From Oscheius onirici (taxonomy: Eukaryota > Nematoda > Chromadorea > Rhabditida > Rhabditidae), in NCBI GenBank assembly GCA_932521025.1, contig OW051469.1, positions 1,748,398 to 1,812,397 of the forward strand: DNA of 64,000 nt, written 5' to 3'. The notes beneath the pieces are model-generated. The model saw only the letters and a list, made by a program, of their open reading frames with translations, ran no database searches and was not told the origin of the DNA. The translations under genes and the position numbers were made by a program. This document shows, one piece after another, positions 10,566-19,512 of this stretch. Numbering within the stretch: position 1 is the first letter of the stretch; every line of letters begins with the position of its first letter.

Positions 10566-10980
10566 GGCATGTTGATTCTGGGTTGTTGCGCTGCGGCCAG
10601 GTTGGACCTTGCGGCGGGCTAAAAAAATTCATTTCGCATTTTTTTCTGATTTTTTTGTTTCCAAATGCGGATTTTTGACAAAATTTGGTAAAAATAGCAG
10701 TTTTCTTTTATTTTCATTGTCAGTTTTCGATTTTCTTACAATTTTTCTGATGGCAAAACTAAATCTAATTGGGGGACGTATTTGGAAACAAAAAAAATCA
10801 GAAAAAAATGCGAAATGAATTCTTTTAGCCCGCCGCAAAGTCCAACCTGGCCGCAGCGCAGCGCAACAACCCAGAATCAACAAGCCTGGCTCAGACCGCA
10901 GCGCAGCGCAACAACCCAGAATCAACAAGCCTGGCTCAGACCGCAGCGCAGCGCAACGCAGGTTTCCAACAAGCCTGCAT
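10566..10980. repeat. Foldback element, copy 2, with tandem 45-bp units
   Basis: Long inverted arms: GTTGATTCTGGGTTGTTGCG, GCGGCGGGCTAAAAAAATTC, ATTTCGCATTTTTTTCTG on the left and their complements on the right (10770-10880). The right arm is followed by tandem copies of a unit containing CAACAACCCAGAATCAACAA. A tRNA-like sequence starts 8 bp after its end. Confidence 0.7.
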
Positions 10981-10987
10981 GTGGCTT

Positions 10988-11058
10988 GCACCGATGGCGT
11001 AATGGTAAGTGGCGCGTCCAGTGACCGCCGAGTCCGCGGTTCAAGTCCCCAGAGTGAT
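10988..11058 (+). other. tRNA-like sequence (A and B boxes), probable tRNA-derived repeat
   Basis: A-box-like TGGCGTAATGGTAAGTGGCG and B-box-like GGTTCAAGTCCC in correct spacing, followed by a run of seven T. The acceptor ends do not pair (GCACCGA against CAGAGTGA), so a functional tRNA is unlikely. Confidence 0.5.
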
Positions 11059-12608
11059 TTTTTTCTTGTTTTCGGTTTTGTAAAGATACACCCAAGCCCC
11101 CACTGTTCCACTGGTTGACCAAAGTGGACAGTCGTCTCTTTCGGAAAGCGTCCAAGGTTGAACTTGTAGTGTTTGCCAATGAGGGAAGCTGTTAGAGGAA
11201 CAGTTTTCAGAAAATCGATGTACTGTTATTGAGAGTTCTCTAGAATCTTCCCTTTTATGGAAGATTTTCTTGAGAAAGTCACCTTGAAAAGAGACCTCTG
11301 AGGTTCCCCTATTTGCACGGTGCGATCCACATTTTGTGTATGGAAGAAGTCTCTCCGAAAATGTTTGTTCATCCAGGGCAAGGTTAGGAAGTGACCAGAT
11401 CTACTTATGGGAAAACTTCCGTGTTCAGAGTAACAGACGAAGAGAGTCAGAGAGACAGAGACCTGCCAATCAGAAACTGATCAGTAGTTTTCCTATCGTC
11501 TCCAGTAGACTTTCCAGAAGAAATGAGCTGGTCCTGACAGTAGGAAAGCAAGAAGAAAAAACAGTCTGGAAGATGTGATTGTTCAGAGAAAGAGTACAGA
11601 CTAATAAAGCTCATCATTTTTACCAGCAGACCGATACTCGATTTTTGATCACGTCCGTATTGAGTATCCAGAAGGCATCCATTGAGCATTCCTGAAAGAA
11701 AGGGCACAGAAAACCAACTCAAAAGCACTCTCTTCCACAAAAGCTTTCAGAAGTTTCAAAGATTTTGCGGTGGTCGAGAGAAGTCCTCCCAGCTCTCAGG
11801 GTCTCCATAAGCTATTCCAAACACCTCTATGGACTCATGGAGATGCCCTTTGATGCTATCAGAACGTGGCGGATTCACGAACTGAGCGTCACTTTTGCCG
11901 TCTCTCTTCCAGTTAGAACAAAAAGTTGCAAAAAAATATCAGCGGGCATTGTCAGACTGTCACTGTGGCTTGGTAGGAAAAAAAATAACGTCATCTGGTA
12001 GAAGTAGACGACTAGCTGACGATAGAGGTATATTTGAAGCTGACGACCTAGGAGCACTGACGAGAACACAATGGCTTCTGGCAGAAGCATTTTATGTCGA
12101 CAAGTCAAAAACTTGTCAAAGTCAAGTTGACAAGTACATATAAATTTGGCTTACAAAAAACAGCGAAAATTCAGTTCGCTGTTAAGCTAAAATGGCTGTT
12201 AAGCGGCCCAAAGTGAACGTAAGGGTCCTGCAGGGAAGAGAGTTTCTGGTTACTGTAGCCTTCTTGTCTGTGAGCAGACTATACTGATATTTCCGGCTGT
12301 ACGAGATATTTTTTGACCAGAATCTTTTGAGCTTTTATATTTCAAAGTCGCTTCGTTTCTTTCCATATACGAACACTGGTACACCTTGCCTCCTTCTGGT
12401 TATCTCTCTTTTTTGCCCTGTTCGCAATAAAAGCTACTTGCCCGTTTCCTCACCGGCTATGGATCTCCTCCGACGGCATAAGCCTCACAATGGCTATTGG
12501 ATTTAGTAACCGGTATGTCGCTCTCTTCCTCGGCGCTCTTTTTCAAATATGGCCCTGCCCCGCCCTAAGTTGCCCTAACAGTGACAGTTCAAGTCTCCCT
12601 CGACTACC

Positions 12609-15333
12609 ATGATCTCTTACTCACTATTACCATTTCTTGTCTTTCAAATCAGAGCAAATTTATTACCCTTTCGGTCTTCTAGTGATCCAACAGCAGCTTT
12701 TTATCATGACCCGCCGAGATTGGTAAGTAATCGGGAGAAAAAGTAGCAATTCTTTCAGGACTGTACTCCTGATGGTATTGAACTACTGGTTAAACCGATA
12801 GGGAACTTTTCTGGACACATCTATGCTAAAGGATTCTTCTTCTCAGAGTGAGTCCCTGTCCCTGTCCCTGGATTTCTATCTCTCTCTGAGTCACAGCCTT
12901 CACTCTGTTTTTCTTTTCCCATAAGCCTGCCATCACTTTGAAAAGTGTCGGTTTGCAGCCAGTTTGTAGCTGTGGTAATCGCAGCTTGCCCCACAGGACG
13001 ACCTTCATTCCGTCCTAAGCATCTTTTGATTCCCCAAAAAAGCCAGTTTCCAGTACTTGTCACTCCTCCTTCGTCGATTCTCCAACGTCAACGCCAGTCC
13101 TTTTGAACATTCCCTACCGTGGTGACTGTAATGTCCGGCGGCATCATACGGTCAGTAATTGCAGTTAAATGGTTTCGGTTTTTTGCCAAAGCAAAACTGT
13201 CCCATTGAATCTTGTCAGCTAAAAGAGACTAGTCCCCACTCACCTTCCGGTTTCTGCTTAACCTGCCCAGCTTCAGAGTAATCCGCCTGCCGTATCCTAT
13301 GAGGTTACGGTAGTAGTACAACGCCATCCGCTTCTGGTCACGGCCGGCGACAGAGCCTACAGACTGAGCTGTGTCTACCGACAACTGGATACTCATGTCA
13401 GTCAACAGATTGACGTCAAGTAAGTGAAATCCCATCCGCAATTCAGAATTCCTAGTGATCTGACCACAATGCCAGTGCAAGAATCCTCAAAGGGACCAAC
13501 TTGTCATTACGATGTACTGGGAAAGACACTGGAAGGTGTCCCGATACGCTTTGCCAATGTTGGAGACAGTGTCGTGCATCGATGGTCTTGTGATACTGGT
13601 AACATTTGGCATGGTGAAAATATGTATGAGTTCAGATTCGAGCGGTTTCTTGGTCCACAGCTGTCTGGTTCGGAACGAGGCTGGAGATGAGTACAGATTG
13701 GTGGATGAGAGAGGGTGAGGACAGAGGGACAGAGGGACAGAAGGACACGAGACAGAAAGAAAGACAGAGACAAAGGGACAGAGGGACAAAGGGACAGAGG
13801 GACAGAGGGACAGAGGGACAGAGACTGATCCGACAGTTCAGATGCGTGATTGACACTGAACTGGTTCCTGACCTTGTCTACAATGACAATCTTTCTCTCG
13901 TCTATACTAACATGAAGGCTTTCAAATTTGCTGATCAGGTAGTCTCTTTATTTGCATCTCTTTATACTGTATTTTCCAAGGTGATGGTCCACTTCTCCTG
14001 TCAAATAACCCTCTGTCGGAAGTCGGAGCAGGGCTGTGAAGGCATAGCTGTAAGTTGTTTTGAATTCTCCGAAGATGCAGTTCTAGCCCCCTACCTGTAA
14101 TCAGAGAGATCTGAAGCCAGTGCCTGTCCAGTACAAAACGACGGAGACTACCACCACTGACTGGCAAAAGGTCATATCTGAGTCTCTTCAGGAACTGGAG
14201 CAGCCGGAGACTGGAGAAGAGAATCCTTCCACAAAAGAGTTTTCCAGGTTTTTTTTTTCTGGAGGAGATAGAGAGTACAGTTCATTTCAGGGCAGCTGTT
14301 CATGTGACTCCACAGTCTTCTCACAACTATCAGGTACGTCCTTGACTTACAGTAACCTCCTTCCTTTAGGAAGCCACAACCTTACCCTTTGACTCATCCC
14401 GTTTCACTGGTAATGGCATCGTTGAACAAACTACAAAGTCACAAACTCCTGTACAACAGAATCCAGAGACTGTTCACGAAGACGACAAAGAGAATTATGG
14501 TCTGGAAATTGTCGATGCTACCAATCTGGGTACATCTCACGTTAAATTGAAAGCTAATAGAAGCCCACCGCCTTACGTCAGATTCGCAATTGCGTATTCA
14601 CGTTTTTTGGGATGAAGACGTCATTTTCTGACTTTGTAATGTTCTGCAAAGTTGTAGCCCCTGACGTCCTCTACAACTTTTCAGAACACTAAAAAGCTGA
14701 AAAATGACGTGTTGACCCAAAAAAACGTGAATACGTAAATGCGTATCTTATGTAAAGGGGGTGGGCTTCTGTTAAAGCTTTTACGGTATTTGGTACTTTT
14801 CAGAAAAAGAGACTGGCAATTCGCCGACCAGCTGGATAGATAAGGGAGAAGGCTACCAGACGAGGATGTTGTCTTCTCCTCTTCGAGGTCTTCCAGAGGA
14901 TGATCCTCTCCCATTCCCTGAAGCAGCGAACGTTTATTACGGTAGCAGACGGCCCAGGAGTAAGGATGGCCAGGAGAGACTGACAGTCGAGGTCGAGGCG
15001 GCAGAGGTTCGTAATATTGTCTCTCTGTCTCTCTGATCCAAAACCGTTCCCTCTTTCAGATGGCCGTGTTTACGGCAGACAGTCCAGTCTCCCAGGGTAG
15101 TCACAGCCAGGTTGACCGCGATCCCGTCGCTTCAGTAGTTGCCCAACGGCTTAGCACACTGCAGACATCAATCCTGTCTCTGGCTCTTGTGTCAGAGGTC
15201 AGCAGGAGACGAAGATAGAGATCAAAAACACAAAGTTTAGGTGGCTCTTGTTGTGGTCATCTGTCTTCAGAGGCATTTCTACAGGCGATCAATTCGAAGG
15301 CTCAAAGACAAGCAGGGTATGCCAGACTACTAG
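12609..15333 (+). CDS. ZP-domain type I membrane protein, cuticlin-like
   Basis: Fourteen exons: 12609-12722, 12759-12847, 13054-13150, 13277-13419, 13447-13598, 13636-13714, 13842-13938, 13981-14049, 14087-14247, 14291-14333, 14370-14529, 14804-15006, 15060-15197, 15241-15333; 545 residues. A signal peptide (about 1-16) precedes a zona pellucida module at roughly 40-300. ZP hallmarks are present: DCTPDGIELLV, NFSGHIYAKGFF, a Cys-bearing LNIPYRGDCNVRR, VGDSVVHRWSCDT, FLVHSCLVRN, then GCVIDTELVPDLVYNDN and FKFADQ...FSCQITLC. A dibasic SRRPR near residue 450 could be the furin-type release site. One membrane span (about 503-525) and a short basic tail follow. Nematode ZP proteins of this kind polymerise in cuticle or apical matrix. 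Phases agree at every junction. Confidence 0.82.
13715..13841 (+). repeat. GGGACAGA-rich degenerate hexamer run in a ZP-gene intron
   Basis: The whole intron is built of GACAGAGG, GGGACA and CAGAGA variants. Confidence 0.7.
14583..14752. repeat. Hairpin repeat (ACGCAATTGCGTA family), full copy
   Basis: Left end CGCAATTGCGTATTCACG, right end CGTGAATACGTAAATGCGTA, core TGTTCTGCAAAGTTGTAGCC with complement CTACAACTTTTCAGAACA. Lies in an intron of the ZP gene. Confidence 0.75.
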
Positions 15334-15440
15334 ATTCTTTTGTAATGAAATATATTTATCGTTTATTTCTACTGTAAGACCTAGTTTCTTGTTACTTTTA
15401 CAAGTTCTTGATAAACCCGTCAGGTTTTCGCCGCGCTCTA

Positions 15441-15508
15441 GCGTCAATGGCGCAGTGCCAAGTGGCGCGACTTGCGAACTTCGAGGTCACGGGTTCGAAT
15501 CCCTGACC
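15441..15508 (+). other. tRNA-like sequence, GGCGCAGTGCCAAG family
   Basis: A box ATGGCGCAGTGCCAAGTGGC, B box GGGTTCGAATCCC, followed by A7. The same head occurs at 31818, 41392 and 46194 on the minus strand. Confidence 0.55.
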
Positions 15509-16942
15509 AAAAAAAGTTTTGCTCCCTGTTGAAAGCAGACTGTATTGCTTTTCTCCCGTTCGCAAGAGGTCATTTGTGAGTCTATTTGAGTCGCCACGCG
15601 ACGGCTATTCCCAGGACTGTCTTCGGGTTGAAAAAGAACCCCCTTGGGAGCACTTGAGGGTGCGGCTCGCTTTTTCTCCAAAGGCGCCGCTCACTATCAA
15701 ATATCAGTGCGCTTCAAGACAAACAAAGTGTTTGTGAGGACAAATATACTGACCGGCTGGCCGTTGGAATGTGTTTGGGCCTGGAGGAGAGAGAGAGAGA
15801 GCATCCAGCCGACCGCCCTCTGGTCGTTGATAGGAGAAGCCGTTCCGGAAGACTGGGACAGAGACAAAGAGTCCTTCCCGACCAGACAAGGTCATCCCGA
15901 AAAACTTACGGTTCCGGTCTTTCTCCCGATTTAGGACTGCGCTTGTGAAACCTACTGGACGTGGGTTTCGACACGGGGGCAAGAGTACAGGACAGGAAAA
16001 ACGACAGAGGGTTCGGACGTCTGGCAAGGAGTCGGCTTAAATACAGGGCCCGAGGATGAGTCAGGGAAACAGGGAGTGGCTGATCCAGATTAGGGGAAAC
16101 ATAGGTTCAGAGACGGCGAGAGACAGTGAGGGAGGGGAAGAGAACCAGGAAGTCAGAGAGACAGAGAGTCAGAGACAGAGGGAGAGAGGTCCAGAGAATC
16201 AGAGGATCCAGAGGTTCAGAGAGACAGAATCTCGTCCCAAAGCAGGAAACAAGAAAAAAAGTAGAACGTAGTTATGAGTGGCATCGGTTACGCCATCTAT
16301 GTATGCTCACAGACGCGTGTTTCCCACTAGACAGGGAACTGGTCTCGACGTTCTCATATACAGATCTCTGGTCATTTGAATGTACTCTAGAGTTCTGAGG
16401 AAAGATTTCTCGAGTGAAATGTGTTCTGCTGCACCGAGGCAGTGTTTGCAAATTCGCATTCTTATGCAACAGAGCAGCGTATCAGTGAAAATTTTTTCTC
16501 AAGGATTCCACCTTCAGGACATGGTTTTTATTTCGGGAAATGATCAGGCTATTAAGAAGCTATTATTGGCAAGTACTGTAAAGAGTACAGGCAATTGAGG
16601 TCGAGGCGGCAGAGGTTGCTAATTTTGTCTCTCTGTCCCGGAGCAAGTTCAGTAGATTCTTCTCTCTGAACCAGAGGAACACTAGCTCTTCGTCGAAAAC
16701 AGCCATGTCCCAGCACTTTGATCTTGAGGACTCTGTTGACCATTGACCAAACTGTCTCTCTCCCTTTGTGTACTCTACTTCCAATCCCTAAAAATCTAGT
16801 ATAGTAACCCCCAGAGCGTCGACAGTCATCAGTACGTCATGACGGAGCAGAATAGCTTACGTCTCATCATATCCGGAAGAGATGAGTCACACGCAGGGGA
16901 GGTCGTCCCAGCCGACCGGCTTCCGTCGCCCTCTCACCGGCG

Positions 16943-16950
16943 TATAAAAG
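16943..16950 (+). promoter_or_regulatory. TATA box of the Cys/Gln-rich gene
   Basis: TATAAAAG 31 bp before the start codon, in a GC-rich context. This implies a very short 5' UTR and no trans-splicing. Confidence 0.7.
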
Positions 16951-16980
16951 AGCCCCTCCGGCACTGGCTCGGAACAAGCA

Positions 16981-18701
16981 ATGGTCCGCCGCTCGCTCGC
17001 CCTCGTCGTATTTTTGTTGGCTACTTATTCCGCTTTCGCGGATGAGACCAAGCCCGAAGAGGAGGTTCATACTTTCTTTTCTTCCCCCAATTTTATCTGT
17101 AGAAGAAGCCGTTGGCTCTCTCCAGAGCAAAGAGGCAATGCTGCAGTTCTTCCTCTTCCTCCTGCTGCTCTCAGCAGTCCAGCTGTGTCCCCGTCTGCAT
17201 GCAACAGTGTCAGAGCTCATGCTCCACTCCCATGTGTCAGTCTTCTTGCGCTCCCAGCTGTAAGTTTTTGTACTGATTTTTTAAAAATGGGTAATTTTTA
17301 GGTAACCAGCAGTGCGGTGGCGGACAACAGGTCATTCTTCTCCAGCAACAGCAGCAGTGCAACCAGTGCCAGTGAGTGTTTATTACATTTTTTCATCACA
17401 ATCCGATTCCTAGATCTTCATGCATGAGCTCCTGTTCTGCCCCATCCTGTGGACAGACTTGCTCCAACGCTTGTGCTCCTCAGTGCGGCGGATCCTCTGT
17501 AAGTTCCTATCCCCTTTATTCAGATAAAAATGAGAATTTAGCAGCCAATCATCGTTCTCCAACAGTCGCAGAACCAGTGCAACGCCTGCCAGAACACTTG
17601 TCAGGCTACCTGTCAGACCAATAATTGCAACTGTCAGAGCCAGTGTGCCCCAGCTTGCGGAGGTTTGTAGTTTTCTATTTTTCTAAAAAAAAAATGACTG
17701 TAGGAAACAACAACCAGCCCATTATTGTCGTCCAAGGCAACTCCAACTCCTGTCAGAACACTTGCCAGAACCAGTGTTCCAGCAGCTGTGCTACGCCGAT
17801 CTGTGTCCAGTCGTGTCAGAGTTCCTGTCAGAATGCCTGTCAGCCTACATGTCAGCCGCAGTGCATGCCATCATGCTCCTCTTCCTGCACTCAGCAGCAG
17901 CCAATAATCATTGTCGCCCAGTCCGGAAACAACTGTCAGAGCTCGTGCAACAATCAGTGCAACAATGTCTGCGGATCTCCTTCATGCGTCAGCTCTTGCA
18001 ACAATCAGTGCTCTGTAAGTATTGATTTCGGACTGCGCACCAACTTGTCGAGAAATTACTGTAGATACGCAGCGTTAATTTTATAGGAGTTGGTGCGCAA
18101 TTTAAAGCAATTTTGGCGTAATTTGCCATACTGATTTGAGAGTTAAAGGGTTACTGTAACCAGCTTTGATACGCAACCTTCTGTGCTATGCGAGTTGGTG
18201 CGCAATTTGAAGCAAGATTTGGCGGGATCTTTGAATATGTTTCTGACTGCGCACCAACTCGTTCAAATTACCAGCTGTACCCAATTCATATACTACACAA
18301 GTTAGTACACAATTGGCGGGATCTTCCAAAATAACTTCTGACTGCGCACCAACTCGTTCAAGCTAGGGTTACTGTATCCAATTCATATACGACTAAAATT
18401 TCTGGTTTGCATCCAATACAAACCCTCTGCTTTTCAGAACAGCTGCGGCAACAACCAGCCCCAGATTGTCGTTGTCCAGCAGCAGCAGCAGAATCAGTGC
18501 CAGTCCTCTTGCCAGAATAGCTGCATGAACAACTGCCAGAACACGGCTACCATCCAGTGCGCTCCTCTCTGTCAGTCTACCTGCCAACAGACTTGTCAAC
18601 AGGCCGCCCAGATCGTTGTCCCGTGCTCGTCCGGCGGCTCCGGCTGCGGATGCAATTCTGGCTTCACCCAGTGCGGAGGCAGCTGCTGTCGTCGCCGCTA
18701 A
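16981..18701 (+). CDS. Secreted Cys/Gln-rich modular repeat protein
   Basis: Seven exons: 16981-17064, 17103-17259, 17302-17371, 17414-17498, 17542-17662, 17704-18014, 18438-18701; 363 residues. A signal peptide (about 1-20, ending YSAFA) is followed by an acidic stretch and LSRAKRQCC, where KR could be a propeptide cleavage site. The rest is built of Cys-x3-Cys units (CQSSCQNACQ and variants). The short hydrophobic linker PIIVVQ or QIVVVQ recurs at least four times, each starting a new Cys cluster, mostly near an exon start. The end is CGGSCCRRR. The spacing is compatible with a disulfide-crosslinked structural protein (cuticle, pharyngeal lining or eggshell). I do not recognise a named family. 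A TATA box lies upstream and AATAAA is at 18778-18783. Confidence 0.8.
18015..18437. repeat. Intron with alternating direct and inverted GCGCACCAACT units
   Basis: The last intron of the Cys/Gln-rich gene repeats GACTGCGCACCAACTCGTTC and its complement GAGTTGGTGCGCAATTTGAA at least six times, with GGCGGGATCTT between some units. Confidence 0.6.
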
Positions 18702-18845
18702 AGTATCGTACTGATGGGTACGACGATGCGTCTCTTGTTGTCTGTATAAATGGACAGATCTTCTATTGTATGCTAATAATAAAATATTTTCCCGCATTTC
18801 TGCCTTATCACAGTGGACAACGATAAAGGTTTTGGAAACTGACGT

Positions 18846-18929
18846 GTCATTCTGGCCGAGTGGTCTAAGGCGCTGCGTTCAGGTCGCAGTCCTCTTTCGA
18901 GGGCGCAGGTTCGAATCCTGCGGATGACA
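18846..18929 (+). tRNA. tRNA-Leu (anticodon CAG)
   Basis: 84 nt with complete cloverleaf. Acceptor GTCATTC pairs with GGATGAC (one G-U). The A box is TGGCCGAGTGG. Anticodon stem CTGCG/CGCAG encloses the loop TTCAGGT. A type II variable arm (CCTCTTTCGAGG) fits leucine. The B box is GGTTCGAATCC. A T-run follows at 18933. No intron. This is the only tRNA in the window that looks fully functional. Confidence 0.93.
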
Positions 18930-19043
18930 GAATTTTTGTTCTTTTAACGTTGAGGAAAAGGAAATGAAAGGCAACTTCTTTTTGAAACATGGTAATTGAG
19001 AAAAGTTTAATTTGTTCCAGACTGTCTCCTCAAAAAGTTGTCT

Positions 19044-19370
19044 TCAAGAAGCGGAAAAGAGGATACTGGCGTCGTGTTCCCTTCTCTGCAAAGTCGTGAC
19101 GGTTCCGGCATCGTCACAGGTGCATACGGCTCGAAGGACTTGTTCCGACAGAGAGAGCATCTCTCCGACCGTTTCTCCTCTCCCGCATCTGGCCATGATC
19201 TTGTCCCATTCCTCCGTGTACTTGTCGGCCGACTTGCGTTTCCACCACATTCTGAAGAGACTTAGTGAGAGGGACAGGGACAGAGAAACTCACATTATAC
19301 GAGTCATTGTAGCCAGAAAGATGAGAATGGCCATGGTGGTCCCGACGAAAATTGCCCAGCCGGATGCCAT
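19044..19370 (-). CDS. Small single-span membrane protein, unidentified
   Basis: Two exons: 19370-19294 and 19251-19044, for 94 residues. A single hydrophobic segment at residues 5-25 (WAIFVGTTMAILIFLATMTR) is followed by WWKRK and a soluble domain with CTCDD. This arrangement suggests an N-out, C-in anchored protein. The GTGAGT donor and TTCAG acceptor are good, and the frame is kept. I do not recognise a family. It lies between the tRNA and the carboxypeptidase gene on the same strand as the latter, about 140 bp downstream of its stop, so the two could be co-transcribed. Confidence 0.58.
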
Positions 19371-19512
19371 CTTCTTTTACTGTTCTATTCTTTTCCACAA
19401 AAGCACAAAATTTAAAGCGACTTGTAATATTTTATTACTTTTGTCAGATACTGACTAAATTACCTACAAAATTTTTTTGAAGCTCGATTTTTAAAGGGGA
19501 CAAGAGGAGATC

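Larger units (their letters stand above)
10372..12608. other. Intergenic region with a foldback element and a tRNA-like sequence
   Basis: After the foldback element and tRNA-like sequence, 11060-12608 shows no exon chain I can support. Short hairpins occur near 11250, and there are GA-rich stretches. The start of the ZP gene is taken at 12609 because it yields a signal peptide in frame. Confidence 0.45.
15334..16980. other. Intergenic region with a tRNA-like sequence and a ZP-gene fragment
   Basis: Contains a tRNA-like sequence (15441-15508), a CAGAGA-rich cloud (about 16100-16230), and a segment at about 16590-16632 nearly identical to the end of ZP exon 12 plus its donor region (14989-15031). 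No intact gene is supported. The TATA box of the next gene is at 16943. Confidence 0.5.

Noticed and set aside
15704..16027. A 107-residue minus frame upstream of the Cys/Gln-rich gene
   Set aside because: No signal, domain or splice support, and it spans low-complexity and repeat-flanked DNA.
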